A DNA stretch of 64,000 nt from Pseudarthrobacter raffinosi (GTDB lineage: Bacteria; Actinomycetota; Actinomycetes; Actinomycetales; Micrococcaceae). The position numbers and the translations under genes are program-made. Positions 51,388 to 59,809 of this stretch are shown here, one piece after another. Location of the stretch: the NCBI RefSeq assembly GCF_023913735.1, contig NZ_JAMXBH010000020.1:1-64000 (forward strand). The letters run 5' to 3'. The stretch's first letter is position 1. Every line of letters begins with the position of its first letter. Below the pieces are notes generated by a model, which saw nothing but the letters and a program-made list of their open reading frames with translations, had not been told where the DNA came from and searched no databases.

Positions 51388-51429
51388 CGACGGCGGCGGA
51401 GGGTCCGTGTGGACCGTCCGCCGCCGTCG
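51388..51429. terminator. bidirectional terminator, MFS and DUF1844 genes
   Basis: 19-base arms (51388-51406 and 51411-51429) with one mismatch and a GTGT loop, between convergent genes. Confidence 0.88.
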
Positions 51430-51458
51430 TCGTACTTTGTGAAGTTTGCTGGCTGGTT

Positions 51459-51845
51459 CTAGTTGACGGCGCCGGTGTACTTCTCGCCCGGGCCCTTGCC
51501 CGGGGCATCCGGGATGATGGACTCCTCGCGGAACGCGAGCTGCAGGGAACGCAGGCCATCGCGCAACGGGCCGGCGTGCTGGGATCCGATTTCGGGGGCC
51601 GCTGAGGTCACGAGTCCGGCAAGGGCGGTGATGAGCTTGCGGGCCTCGTCCAGGTCCTTGAGTTCCTCTGCATTGTCCTCGGCGGCGAGGCCCAGCTTGA
51701 CCGCTGCCGCGCTCATCAGGTGCACGGCGGCGGTGGTGATGACCTCGATGGCCGGCACCTTCGAGATATCGCGGATTTGCTGGGTCACGTCAGCCTTGGC
51801 GGCCGGGGCCTCGAAAACGTGTGAATTACTGTCTGGGGTGCTCAT
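51459..51845 (-). CDS. DUF1844 family protein
   Basis: 128 aa. IEVITTAAVHLMSAAAVKLGL and a following DLDEARKLITALAGLV match DUF1844, a small helical family near infC in actinobacteria. ATG 51845; the open frame further upstream to 52103 is not coding. Function unknown. Confidence 0.83.
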   Translation of the reverse strand: MSTPDSNSHVFEAPAAKADVTQQIRDISKVPAIEVITTAAVHLMSAAAVKLGLAAEDNAEELKDLDEARKLITALAGLVTSAAPEIGSQHAGPLRDGLRSLQLAFREESIIPDAPGKGPGEKYTGAVN

Positions 51846-51937
51846 ACTGGTAAGCTTGTCACAGACCGACTGGATGTCGTTATTTCGCTGTGGAAGGTCC
51901 CACCAACGCTTAGCTGCGTTAGGCGGGATTTGTTCTG

Positions 51938-51943
51938 TAGAAT
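51938..51943 (+). promoter_or_regulatory. candidate -10 box for infC
   Basis: TAGAAT about 250 bases before infC, giving a long leader. The 345-base gap 51846-52190 holds no gene and may regulate the infC-rpmI-rplT operon. Confidence 0.4.
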
Positions 51944-52190
51944 GACATGCAGTTTGCAAGCGGAGTACTCTCCCACCCGCGTCAGCCGTTTTCCCCGCCG
52001 GAAGTAATTCCTGAGGAAGCAAGGTTGCCGGGTACCGGTCGGACAGTTCCATCCGGCATTGAGCCTGGGGAAGTGCGCACTGCCTCTGCTGAGGTCGGTG
52101 CATCCGATCATCGAGGCCTTCGATTGCTCCGGCAATTGGGGGCCTTCTCTATTTGCCGGTGAATACCACATCAATCACAGGAGCTTTAAC

Positions 52191-53297
52191 ATTAGCGAGC
52201 CAAGAATCAATGAGCGTATCCGCGTCCCCGAGGTGCGGTTGGTCGGTCCTGCAGGTGAACAGGTAGGAATCGTCCGTATTGACGATGCCCTGCGTTTGGC
52301 TGCCGAGTCCGATCTTGATCTCGTTGAAGTTGCACCGCAGGCCAAGCCTCCGGTGTGCAAGCTGATGGACTTCGGCAAGTACAAGTACGAGGCCGCCGTC
52401 AAGGCACGTGAAGCACGGAAGAACCAGACCAACACTGTTCTGAAGGAAATCCGCTTCCGCCTCAAGATTGACACCCACGACTACGAGACCAAGCGCGGCC
52501 ATGCACTGCGCTTCCTCGGTGCCGGTGACAAGGTCAAGGCCATGATCCAGTTCCGCGGCCGTGAGCAGCAGCGTCCGGAGATGGGCATCCGCCTGCTCCA
52601 GCGCTTCGCTGACGATGTCGCCGAAGTGGGCGTTGTGGAGTCCAGCCCCCGTATCGATGGCCGCAACATGGTCATGGTCGTGGGCCCGCTGAAGAACAAG
52701 GCCGAAGCCAAGGCCGAGGCACGCCGCGCATCGCAGCGTGCAGAGGCCAAGGCGCAGAACGAAGCGAAAGCTACGGGTGGCGGCCGCATCGACGTGTCCG
52801 GCGACGACCAGGCGCCGCTCACGCAGTCGCTGGCTGACCTTCTTCCGGAAGGTTTCGCCATCACCACGGAGCCGGAAACCGAAGCTCCGGCGGCACAGTC
52901 TGAAGCTCCTGAGGCGCCTGCTGAAGCCGCTCCGGAAGCCGAGGCCCCTGTCAAGGAAGCGCCAGCGAAGGAAGCTCCCGTCAAGGAAGCCGCCGCGAAG
53001 GAAGCTCCTGCAAAGGAAACCGCCGCCAAGGCAGCACCCGTGAAGGAAGCCGCCGTCCAGGAGGCGCCCAAGCAGGCTGCCCCGAGGGCCGCTGCTCCCA
53101 AGCGTGAGGCTCCCAAGGCAGCCCCGGCACCCGTCAAGGCTCCTGTCGCTGCCAAGCCCGCCGAAGCTGCGGCTCCGGCAGCTCCGAGGCCGCCGGTGCC
53201 GATGCCTAAGCCGATCGCCCGGCCGGCAGCGCCGAAGCCTGCTGCAAGGCCTGCCCCCAAGGCAGCTCCGAAGCCGGCTGGCAAGAAGACTACCTAG
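52191..53297 (+). CDS. infC: translation initiation factor IF-3
   Basis: 368 aa. The first ~175 residues are normal IF-3 (ISEPRINERIRVPEVRLVGP, LRFRLKIDTHDYETK region, RFADDVAEVGVVE). The rest is a low-complexity Ala/Pro/Lys/Glu tail with KEAPAKEA-type repeats, doubling the usual length. The start is ATT at 52191, the only codon placed right behind AGGAG (seven bases) and before the conserved residues. E. coli infC also begins with AUU and uses it for autoregulation. Confidence 0.93.
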   Translation: MSEPRINERIRVPEVRLVGPAGEQVGIVRIDDALRLAAESDLDLVEVAPQAKPPVCKLMDFGKYKYEAAVKAREARKNQTNTVLKEIRFRLKIDTHDYETKRGHALRFLGAGDKVKAMIQFRGREQQRPEMGIRLLQRFADDVAEVGVVESSPRIDGRNMVMVVGPLKNKAEAKAEARRASQRAEAKAQNEAKATGGGRIDVSGDDQAPLTQSLADLLPEGFAITTEPETEAPAAQSEAPEAPAEAAPEAEAPVKEAPAKEAPVKEAAAKEAPAKETAAKAAPVKEAAVQEAPKQAAPRAAAPKREAPKAAPAPVKAPVAAKPAEAAAPAAPRPPVPMPKPIARPAAPKPAARPAPKAAPKPAGKKTT

Positions 53298-53413
53298 TTC
53301 AAAGCTGCGGGAGGTTATCCTCCTGCAGTACGCAACCAGCATGCCGCCTGCAGGGGCGGCGGCTCGAAAGAACTGCAGACAATGTCTGTGGACACGTAAG
53401 GAGATCGGTTCCC

Positions 53414-53608
53414 ATGCCGAAGATGAAGACCCACAGTGGTGCTAAGAAGCGCTTCAAGCTGACCGGCAGCGGCAAGCTGCGCCGCCAGCAGGCCAACCGC
53501 CGCCACTACCTTGAGCACAAGTCCTCCAGGCTGACTCGTCGCCTCGCCGGCGACAAGATTGTCTTCAAGGGTGACGCTAAGGTCATCCGGAAGATGCTCG
53601 GCATCTAA
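53414..53608 (+). CDS. rpmI: 50S ribosomal protein L35
   Basis: 64 aa, standard length. MPKMKTHSGAKKRFKLTGSG and ...HYLEHKSSRLTRRL are diagnostic. AAGGAG precedes the ATG. Second gene of infC-rpmI-rplT. Confidence 0.98.
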   Translation: MPKMKTHSGAKKRFKLTGSGKLRRQQANRRHYLEHKSSRLTRRLAGDKIVFKGDAKVIRKMLGI

Positions 53609-53727
53609 GTTCCAAGTTCTCTGACTGATGCCACCTGGCAGCAGTCAACTACCAAAAAGGCTTCTCAGGCCAGCCGGTTGTTCCGGCAGTAGATGCTTGG
53701 GATCAGAATTTTCGAAGGAGTACGCAC

Positions 53728-54174
53728 GTGGCACGTGTGAAGAGGGCGGTCAACGCCCACAAGAAGCGCCGGGTTATCCTTGAACGCGCAAAGGGCTACC
53801 GTGGACAGCGTTCACGCCTGTACCGCAAGGCTAAAGAGCAGCTGCTGCACTCGTTTGTGTACAGCTACGGCGACCGCAAGAAGAAGAAGGGCGACTTCCG
53901 CCGCCTGTGGATCCAGCGCATCAATGCTGCATCCCGCGCCAACGGCCTGACTTACAACCGTCTGATCCAGGGCCTGAAGGCCGCTGAGGTCGAGGTTGAC
54001 CGCCGTATGCTTGCTGAGCTGGCCGTTTCGGATGCGAACGCATTCGCCGCGCTGGTGAAGATCGCCAAGGATTCCCTGCCTGCCGACACGTCCGCTCCGG
54101 CCGTCGAAGCCGCAGCCCCCAAGGCACCCAAGGCCAAGGCTGCAAAGCCTGCCGCTGACGTGGCTGCCAAGTAG
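53728..54174 (+). CDS. rplT: 50S ribosomal protein L20
   Basis: 148 aa. First ~118 residues are L20 (ARVKRAVNAHKKRRVILERA, RRLWIQRINAASRANGLTY). An extra Ala/Lys/Pro tail of about 25 residues echoes the IF-3 tail. GTG start with GAAGGAG upstream. Confidence 0.98.
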   Translation: MARVKRAVNAHKKRRVILERAKGYRGQRSRLYRKAKEQLLHSFVYSYGDRKKKKGDFRRLWIQRINAASRANGLTYNRLIQGLKAAEVEVDRRMLAELAVSDANAFAALVKIAKDSLPADTSAPAVEAAAPKAPKAKAAKPAADVAAK

Positions 54175-54223
54175 CACCCACGCCAGTTCGAGGACTGGTG
54201 GCTGAAGCCACTAAGGTTCTTGT

Positions 54224-55117
54224 ATGAACGAAACCGGGCGCCCGCAAGACTTTCCACTCTCCAACCCCCGAGCTGATCGGGTGAGGAAGGTGGCACAGCT
54301 TGCCGGGCGCCCGGCCCGTTCAAAGCGCAGCGAGTTTCTGGCGGAGGGTCCCCAAGCTGTCCGTGAGGCCCTCACTCTGCACCAGAAAAGGATTGCAGCG
54401 GGCGAGCCCGGCGCCGTCTATGAGGTGTACGCGAGCGAGGCCTGCCTCGACCGGCACCCGGACCTGGAGGCTCTCGCGGAGGGCATTGACGCATACCTCA
54501 CTACCGACGAAGTGCTGGCCGCGATGGCGGACACGGTTACCCCGCAGGGCATTCTCGCGGTCTGCGGTTTCCTGGACGTGAGCCTTGAGCAGGTCCTCGA
54601 CGCCGGCCCTCGGCTGCTTGCAGTGCTGTGTCAGGTCCGGGACCCGGGCAACGCCGGCACTGTACTCCGGGCTGCTGACGCGGCCGGGGCGGACGCCGTC
54701 ATCCTGACCTCGTCCAGCGTTGACATCTATAACCCCAAGGCCGTCCGTTCCACCGCCGGTTCCCTGTTCCATCTGCCCGTGGTCCTGGGTGCCGATATCG
54801 CGGAAGTGGCAGCCGCCTGCCGTGCGCGGGGAATTGGCATACTGGCCGCCGACGGTGACGGTGACGTCAACCTGGATACGCTCCAGGACGAAAACGCCGC
54901 CCGCCGGATCGCAGGCCCTGGCGTCGAATCGCTGTTCGCCCTGGAGGGTCCCACAGCGTGGCTGTTCGGAAACGAAGCGCAGGGGCTCGCCGAAGATGAA
55001 CTGGCCTTGGCCGATCACCGGGTGGCCGTGCCCGTATACGGCGCAGCCGAAAGCTTGAACCTCGGCACGGCGGCAACGGTGTGCCTCTACGCGAGTGCCA
55101 GGTCCCAGAAAGCGTGA
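54224..55117 (+). CDS. TrmH/SpoU-family RNA 2'-O-methyltransferase
   Basis: 297 aa. N-terminal substrate-binding domain (LAEGPQAVREAL), then the SPOUT knot: QVRDPGNAGTVLRAADAAGA, ALEGPTAWLFGNEAQGL and VPVYGAAESLNLGTAA. Usually annotated TsnR/RlmB-like; the target nucleotide is not certain. TAAGGT lies six bases before the ATG. Follows rplT as in many actinobacteria and precedes pheST by 6 kb. Confidence 0.92.
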   Translation: MNETGRPQDFPLSNPRADRVRKVAQLAGRPARSKRSEFLAEGPQAVREALTLHQKRIAAGEPGAVYEVYASEACLDRHPDLEALAEGIDAYLTTDEVLAAMADTVTPQGILAVCGFLDVSLEQVLDAGPRLLAVLCQVRDPGNAGTVLRAADAAGADAVILTSSSVDIYNPKAVRSTAGSLFHLPVVLGADIAEVAAACRARGIGILAADGDGDVNLDTLQDENAARRIAGPGVESLFALEGPTAWLFGNEAQGLAEDELALADHRVAVPVYGAAESLNLGTAATVCLYASARSQKA

Positions 55118-55140
55118 CTGAACACGTGACTTAAAAGGCA

Positions 55141-55165
55141 GGGCCCCGGAAGTTCTCCGGGGCCC
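55141..55165 (+). terminator. terminator after the TrmH-family gene
   Basis: Perfect 10-bp GC stem (55141-55150 with 55156-55165), loop AGTTC, then TTGCT; between convergent genes. Confidence 0.85.
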
Positions 55166-55195
55166 TTGCTGTATGAATCAGGTGAGGTAGGGGTA

Positions 55196-55471
55196 TCAGG
55201 GCGCCCGTGTGCTCTTGCTGCGTCCTGTGATGGCGCCGTAGACGCCGGCAACTACCAGGCCGCCTACGATGGCCAGGATCCAGGTACCCAGATCAAAGAA
55301 GGCAAGGTCACCCTTGCCGAACAGGAGGCTGCCAATCCAGCCGCCTACAATCGCGCCGACAACGCCGAGCACGAGACTCGTCACCCAGCCGCCGCCGACT
55401 TTGCCCGGCATAACGGCTTTCACGATGGCCCCTACGATGAGGCCGAGAATAATCCAAGCAAGAAAACCCAT
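55196..55471 (-). CDS. GlsB/YeaQ/YmgE family stress membrane protein
   Basis: 91 aa with three hydrophobic Gly-rich segments (MGFLAWIILGLIVGAIVKAV, SLVLGVVGAIVGGWIG, GTWILAIVGGLVVAGVYGAI). A transglycosylase-associated small membrane protein; role in stress unknown. AGGAGGAGAC directly precedes the ATG. Confidence 0.9.
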   Translation of the reverse strand: MGFLAWIILGLIVGAIVKAVMPGKVGGGWVTSLVLGVVGAIVGGWIGSLLFGKGDLAFFDLGTWILAIVGGLVVAGVYGAITGRSKSTRAP

Positions 55472-55674
55472 GTCTCCTCCTTCATATTCGTCGGGACTAA
55501 ACGTCCCGATTAGTGTTCAAGCTAACATACGGCCCCTCCGATGTCAGCAGGCTTAGTGGATGTCAGAAGTGCGTCTTCTGCACCCGAAAAGGTACGGTAT
55601 TCGTGGGCGGAGCCGACTGCGGCGCCGCGAATATCCCTGCTTGTTCTTGAAACCTGTGAAGAGGAGAAGCCTCC

Positions 55675-56679
55675 GTGGCTGCAAATGGCGGTGCCAAGGC
55701 GATCGTCGCGGCCCTAGCCGCAAACCTGACCATCGCCGTCCTGAAATTCGTGGCCTTTTTTCTGACGGCTTCCTCGTCGATGCTGGCCGAAGCCATCCAC
55801 TCGATTGCCGACTCCGGCAATCAACTGCTGCTCCTGATCGGCGGCAAGCGCGCCAGAAAGGCAGCCAGCCCGAAGCACCCGTTCGGGTATGGCCGTGAAC
55901 GCTACATTTACGCCTTTATCGTCTCGATCGTGCTCTTCAGCGTGGGTGGGCTTTTTGCACTGTTCGAAGCGTGGGAGAAGCTGCAGCACCCGCACGCCAT
56001 CGAAGGGGACTTCTGGTGGGTTCCTTTGGCGGTGCTGATCGGCGCCATTGTTGCTGAGTCTTTCTCGTTCAGGACGGCCATCATCGAATCCAACCACGTC
56101 CGCGGCAAGCAGGGCTGGGTGAGCTTTGTGCGCACGGCCAAGCAGCCGGAACTGCCGGTCATCCTGCTGGAAGACCTCGGGGCGCTTCTTGGCCTTGTGT
56201 TCGCGCTCGTGGGTGTGAGCATGACCCTCGTCACCGGCAACGGGATCTGGGACGCCGCGGGTACCGGCATGATCGGCCTGCTGCTCGTGGCCATCGCTGT
56301 GGTGCTGGCTATCGAAACCAAGTCCTTGCTGCTGGGCGAGTCCGCCACCCGGGATGACGTGGCCCGCATCAGTGAGGCCATCGAGGCCGGGGGACACAAC
56401 CGGATCATCCACCTCAAGACCCTTCACCTCGGACCGGAGGAGCTGCTGGTGGCCGCCAAGATCTCCGTGGGTGCCGCAGAAACCGGCCGGGACATCGCCG
56501 CCGCGATTGATGGTGCGGAGTCCCGAATCCGCACCGCCGTTCCGATGGCCCGGGTGATCTACCTCGAACCGGATCTGCACCGCGAGGACAGTCGCACGGA
56601 CGGGGTCTCAGGCGCCGGTCAGGTTCCCGGTGCAGGCCAGATAGCCGCGGAGGCCGGGGCTCAGGACCCGCAGGCCTGA
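55675..56679 (+). CDS. cation diffusion facilitator transporter
   Basis: 334 aa. About six membrane segments, metal-site motif HSIADSGNQ and HPFGYGRERY, and a C-terminal cytosolic metal-binding domain. Likely exports zinc or a similar divalent cation by proton antiport. The final ~30 residues are Gly/Ala-rich. GTG start with AGGAG upstream. Confidence 0.92.
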   Translation: MAANGGAKAIVAALAANLTIAVLKFVAFFLTASSSMLAEAIHSIADSGNQLLLLIGGKRARKAASPKHPFGYGRERYIYAFIVSIVLFSVGGLFALFEAWEKLQHPHAIEGDFWWVPLAVLIGAIVAESFSFRTAIIESNHVRGKQGWVSFVRTAKQPELPVILLEDLGALLGLVFALVGVSMTLVTGNGIWDAAGTGMIGLLLVAIAVVLAIETKSLLLGESATRDDVARISEAIEAGGHNRIIHLKTLHLGPEELLVAAKISVGAAETGRDIAAAIDGAESRIRTAVPMARVIYLEPDLHREDSRTDGVSGAGQVPGAGQIAAEAGAQDPQA

Positions 56680-56738
56680 CGTTCCTTCCTCAGCGCACCG
56701 AATGCTTCGGTGAAGCCGCTGCCCGCCCGTTCCCAGAA

Positions 56739-57948
56739 TCAGGCGGCCAGCGGCTTTTTGCGTTCCAGGACGCCGCTGGTCACCGCGATGCCAAAGCCCA
56801 GGACTGCCAACACGGCGCCCACGAGCGCGGGTGCCACGAAGCCCCAGCCCCAGGCGATCACTAGGCCGCCCAGGAAGGCGCCCAGGGCATTGGCAACGTT
56901 GAGCGCGGCGTGGTTGAGCGAAGAAGCCAGGGAGGGGGGCGTCCGGCGACGCATCCAACAAACGCGTCTGCAGGGCCGGGATCAGCATGGAGCCGGACGC
57001 TCCAACCACAAAGACCATCACCAGGGCTGACCAGGGCCAGTGCACAGCCACCGCGTAAACCACCAGTGCGACGGCGATCCCGGGCAGGACCCAGTACAGC
57101 GTCCCCATCACTGACTTGTCGGCCAGCCTGCCGCCGACGACTGTTCCGGCCACCATGCCCAGTCCGTAGAGTGCCACCACAATGGGCAACAGCGATCCCG
57201 GAATACCGGCCACCAGGGTCATGGTGTGCGCAATGTAGGTGTAGGTCGCGAAGAAGCCACCAAAACCCACGATGCCGATCAGGATGGCCAGCCACACCTG
57301 GAGCCGCTTGAGCGCACCGAGTTCGCGGCGGATGCTCGCGTCAGGATGGGGGGCCTGGTATGGGACATAGCGCCACAGCAGCACCAGTGTCAGCAAGCCA
57401 ATGCCTCCTACGAGGAGGAACAGCAGCCGCCAGCCGAAGGTCTGGCCCACCCAGGTGGCCGCGGGCACGCCGATAACGTTCGAAACGGAGAGGCCCGCCA
57501 TCACCATGGAGATGGCCCAACCCCGACGCGTGGGGGAAACCAGAGAGGCGGCGATCACAGCCGCGACCCCGAAGAATGCGCCGTGCGGCAGCCCGGCCGC
57601 AAACCGGGAAACCAGCATGCTCCCGTAATCGGGAGCAACATAGGACGTCAGGTTGGCCAGCGTGAAGAACAACATGAGGCCCAGTGCGAGGTATTTGCGT
57701 GGCAGTTTGGCACCGACTGCGGCGAGCAGCGGCGCGCCCACCACAACTCCGAGGGCGTAGGCGGAAATGAGGTGTCCGGCCTCCGGGGTGCTGATGCCGA
57801 GTCCTTGTTCCACCTCTTTCAGCAGGCCCATCATGGTGAACTCCGTGACACCGATTCCGACGCCGCCCATTGCCAGTGCGAAAATCGCTGCGCCAACGTG
57901 TGGAGACTTCGCCTTGGATGCGGTGGAGGTTTGGACGACGCTACTCAT
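56739..57948 (-). pseudogene. MFS transporter (AraJ/YdhP type) broken by a frameshift
   Basis: From ATG 57948 the first ~335 residues read as a normal drug/arabinose-efflux MFS transporter (GVGIGVTEFTMMGLL, GLPHGAFFGVAA). At the G6 run 56934-56939 (C6 in sense) the frame is lost. The end of the protein (PSLASSLNHAALNVANALGA onward, to 56739) continues in another frame; removing one C restores a 402-residue protein. Either a real inactivation or a homopolymer sequencing error. Confidence 0.82.
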
Positions 57949-58003
57949 GGGCCTGCTTTTCAAAGGGGATGCTGGGGGAGGGTCCGCAAACCATTCTCCC
58001 TCA

Positions 58004-58009
58004 TAGACT
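58004..58009 (+). promoter_or_regulatory. -10 box for leaderless Nudix gene
   Basis: TAGACT lies six bases before GTG 58016. Confidence 0.5.
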
Positions 58010-58015
58010 GGGGCG

Positions 58016-58468
58016 GTGAGTGGACTGATACAGGTAGTTGGCGGAGCAATAGTGGACTCGTTGGCGAACCCTGCCCGCATACTGGTGGCCAGGCGGACTG
58101 CTCCCGAGCAGTTCGCTGGGCTCTGGGAATTTCCCGGCGGGAAAGTGGACGCCGGTGAGGAATGCGAGGCCGCATTGCACCGGGAACTGAGTGAGGAGCT
58201 CGGCGTGCGTGTCCGGCTGGGGCTCGAGCTCCCGGCAGCGGCGGCCACCGGATGGCGGCTGAACGACCGGGCAAGCATGCGGGTCTGGCTGGCCGAAATT
58301 ATCCAGGGCGAGCCGCAACCCCTCGAGGACCACGACGCATTACGCTGGGTCGCGCTGACGGACCACCGGGAAGTGCTGGACCTGCCCTGGATCCCGGCCG
58401 ATTTCCCCATTGTCGAAGCCCTCCTGCACTCACTCAGCGCGCAGCAGCCAGACACGCACGCGCGTTGA
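58016..58468 (+). CDS. mutT: MutT-type Nudix hydrolase
   Basis: 150 aa. The Nudix box G-x5-E-x7-R-E-L-x-E-E-x-G is complete in GGKVDAGEECEAALHRELSE then ELGV. Likely hydrolyses 8-oxo-dGTP or another nucleotide, guarding against oxidised bases. GTG start. Convergent with the radical SAM gene, 10 bases apart. Confidence 0.9.
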   Translation: MSGLIQVVGGAIVDSLANPARILVARRTAPEQFAGLWEFPGGKVDAGEECEAALHRELSEELGVRVRLGLELPAAAATGWRLNDRASMRVWLAEIIQGEPQPLEDHDALRWVALTDHREVLDLPWIPADFPIVEALLHSLSAQQPDTHAR

Positions 58469-58478
58469 AATCCTGACG

Positions 58479-59594
58479 TCAGAACAGGGTAGGTTGACGG
58501 AGCGCTGTTGCTTCGTCGGCGTTCCGAAAGTCAGCGCCTGTTGTCCCGGGGACAGGCAGGATTCCTTCCGGATACTGGGCTTCCTCGCCTCGGGGATCGT
58601 CTGCCAGATCGCGGTGGCTGAAGCCGTGGCCGCTGGTGAAGCCATGCCGGTGCTTGAAATAGCGCACCTTTGCGGCGAGCCAGGTGCGGTATTCCTTCGA
58701 CGCGTAGGACCCTGTGTCATAGAGGCGCCGGTAGCGGCCAGCCAGTTCCGGATGGTTCTTGGCAATCCACTGCATGAACCACTCGCGTGTTCCCGGCTTC
58801 AGGTAGAGGGCGCCGGCGGTGACGCCCGTGGCACCGGCCGCGGCCAACGAAGCGAACAGGGAATCAAGGGCTTCGTCACTGTCGGACAGCCACGGCAGGA
58901 TAGGCATCGCCATAACACCGCAGGGGAGCCCGGCATCGCGTAAGCGGGAGACCAGCTTCAGCCGCGCCCGAGGCCCTGGCGTGCCTGGTTCCACGGCTTC
59001 CGAGAGTGCCTCATCCGTCATGGCCAGGGAAATGCCCACCCCTACCGGCACCTGGGCGGCAGCACGCTTCAGGAGCGGCATGTCCCGGGCGAGCAGCGTC
59101 CCCTTGGTAAGGATGGACAACGGCGTACCTGAGTCAGCCAGCGCCGTGATGATTCCCGGCATCAGCTGGTAGCGGCCCTCGGCCCGCTGGTAGGGGTCCG
59201 TGTTGGTGCCAAGCGCCACCTGGTGACGGCCCCAGGACGGTTTGGCCAGCTCCTTCCGGAGGACCTCGGCCGCATTGACCTTGACCACCACCTGGCTGTC
59301 GAAATCCAGTCCGGCGTCAAAGTCGAGATACGTGTGGCTCTTGCGCGCAAAACAGTAAACACAGGCATGGCTGCAGCCGCGGTACGGGTTCACGGTCCAC
59401 TCAAACGGCATCCGCGACCCGGCCACCACCTTATTGAGCACCGATTTGGCGGTGACCTCATGAAAGGTGATGCCGGCGAATTCGGGGGTGGTCACAGAAC
59501 GGACCAACCCGGCAAGGGGAAGCAGGGCAGGTGATGGGCCACTTCCGAGGTCATCGGCGGGCCGGGGCATCAGCGCTTGTTCATCCCATCTCAT
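58479..59594 (-). CDS. radical SAM protein with LexA-type promoter (Rv2578c-like)
   Basis: 371 aa. Radical SAM cluster CSHACVYC in YRGCSHACVYCFARKSHTYL, a pattern shared with spore photoproduct lyase and Rv2578c. ATG 59594 lies seven bases after -10 TCGAAT; an earlier ATG at 59603 overlaps that box. The LexA box agrees with my recollection that Rv2578c belongs to the M. tuberculosis SOS response. The reaction is unknown; DNA repair is inference. Confidence 0.87.
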   Translation of the reverse strand: MRWDEQALMPRPADDLGSGPSPALLPLAGLVRSVTTPEFAGITFHEVTAKSVLNKVVAGSRMPFEWTVNPYRGCSHACVYCFARKSHTYLDFDAGLDFDSQVVVKVNAAEVLRKELAKPSWGRHQVALGTNTDPYQRAEGRYQLMPGIITALADSGTPLSILTKGTLLARDMPLLKRAAAQVPVGVGISLAMTDEALSEAVEPGTPGPRARLKLVSRLRDAGLPCGVMAMPILPWLSDSDEALDSLFASLAAAGATGVTAGALYLKPGTREWFMQWIAKNHPELAGRYRRLYDTGSYASKEYRTWLAAKVRYFKHRHGFTSGHGFSHRDLADDPRGEEAQYPEGILPVPGTTGADFRNADEATALRQPTLF

Positions 59595-59601
59595 GCCTTC
59601 C

Positions 59602-59630
59602 ATTCGAATATATGTTCGAACTTAAGTCAA
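59602..59630 (-). promoter_or_regulatory. LexA-controlled promoter of the radical SAM gene
   Basis: Minus strand -35 TTGACT (59625-59630), 17 bases, -10 TCGAAT (59602-59607). The plus strand of the region reads TCGAATATATGTTCGA (59604-59619), a LexA box identical to the one at 24182. Confidence 0.78.
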
Positions 59631-59696
59631 GGACCGGGCGCCGCGGAAGTCCGCGCGCCGGGCTCACCGGCGGCAGGGCTCACGTCAGGCTGGTCG

Positions 59697-59757
59697 CGCC
59701 GGACTCACCGCCCGCCGGACTCACTGCCCGCCGGACTCACTGCCCGCCGGGGGCTCC
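59697..59757. repeat. 16-bp tandem repeat
   Basis: CGCCGGACTCAC(C/T)GCC occurs at 59697-59712, 59713-59728 and 59729-59744, followed by a partial copy. Looser GGCTCAC copies lie just upstream (59655-59695). No gene in 59631-59809. Confidence 0.8.
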
Positions 59758-59809
59758 GCCCCGTGGCTTCGGCCGGTGGCTTCCGCTTGCGTCGGCCCCC
59801 GGGAAACCG

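Noticed and set aside
57949..58455. Extension of the frameshifted MFS frame upstream over the Nudix gene
   Set aside because: Antisense to a complete MutT protein; the transporter begins normally at 57948.
59697..59757. Short regular repeats suggested CRISPR or an attachment site
   Set aside because: The units are contiguous with no spacers, and no integrase is present.
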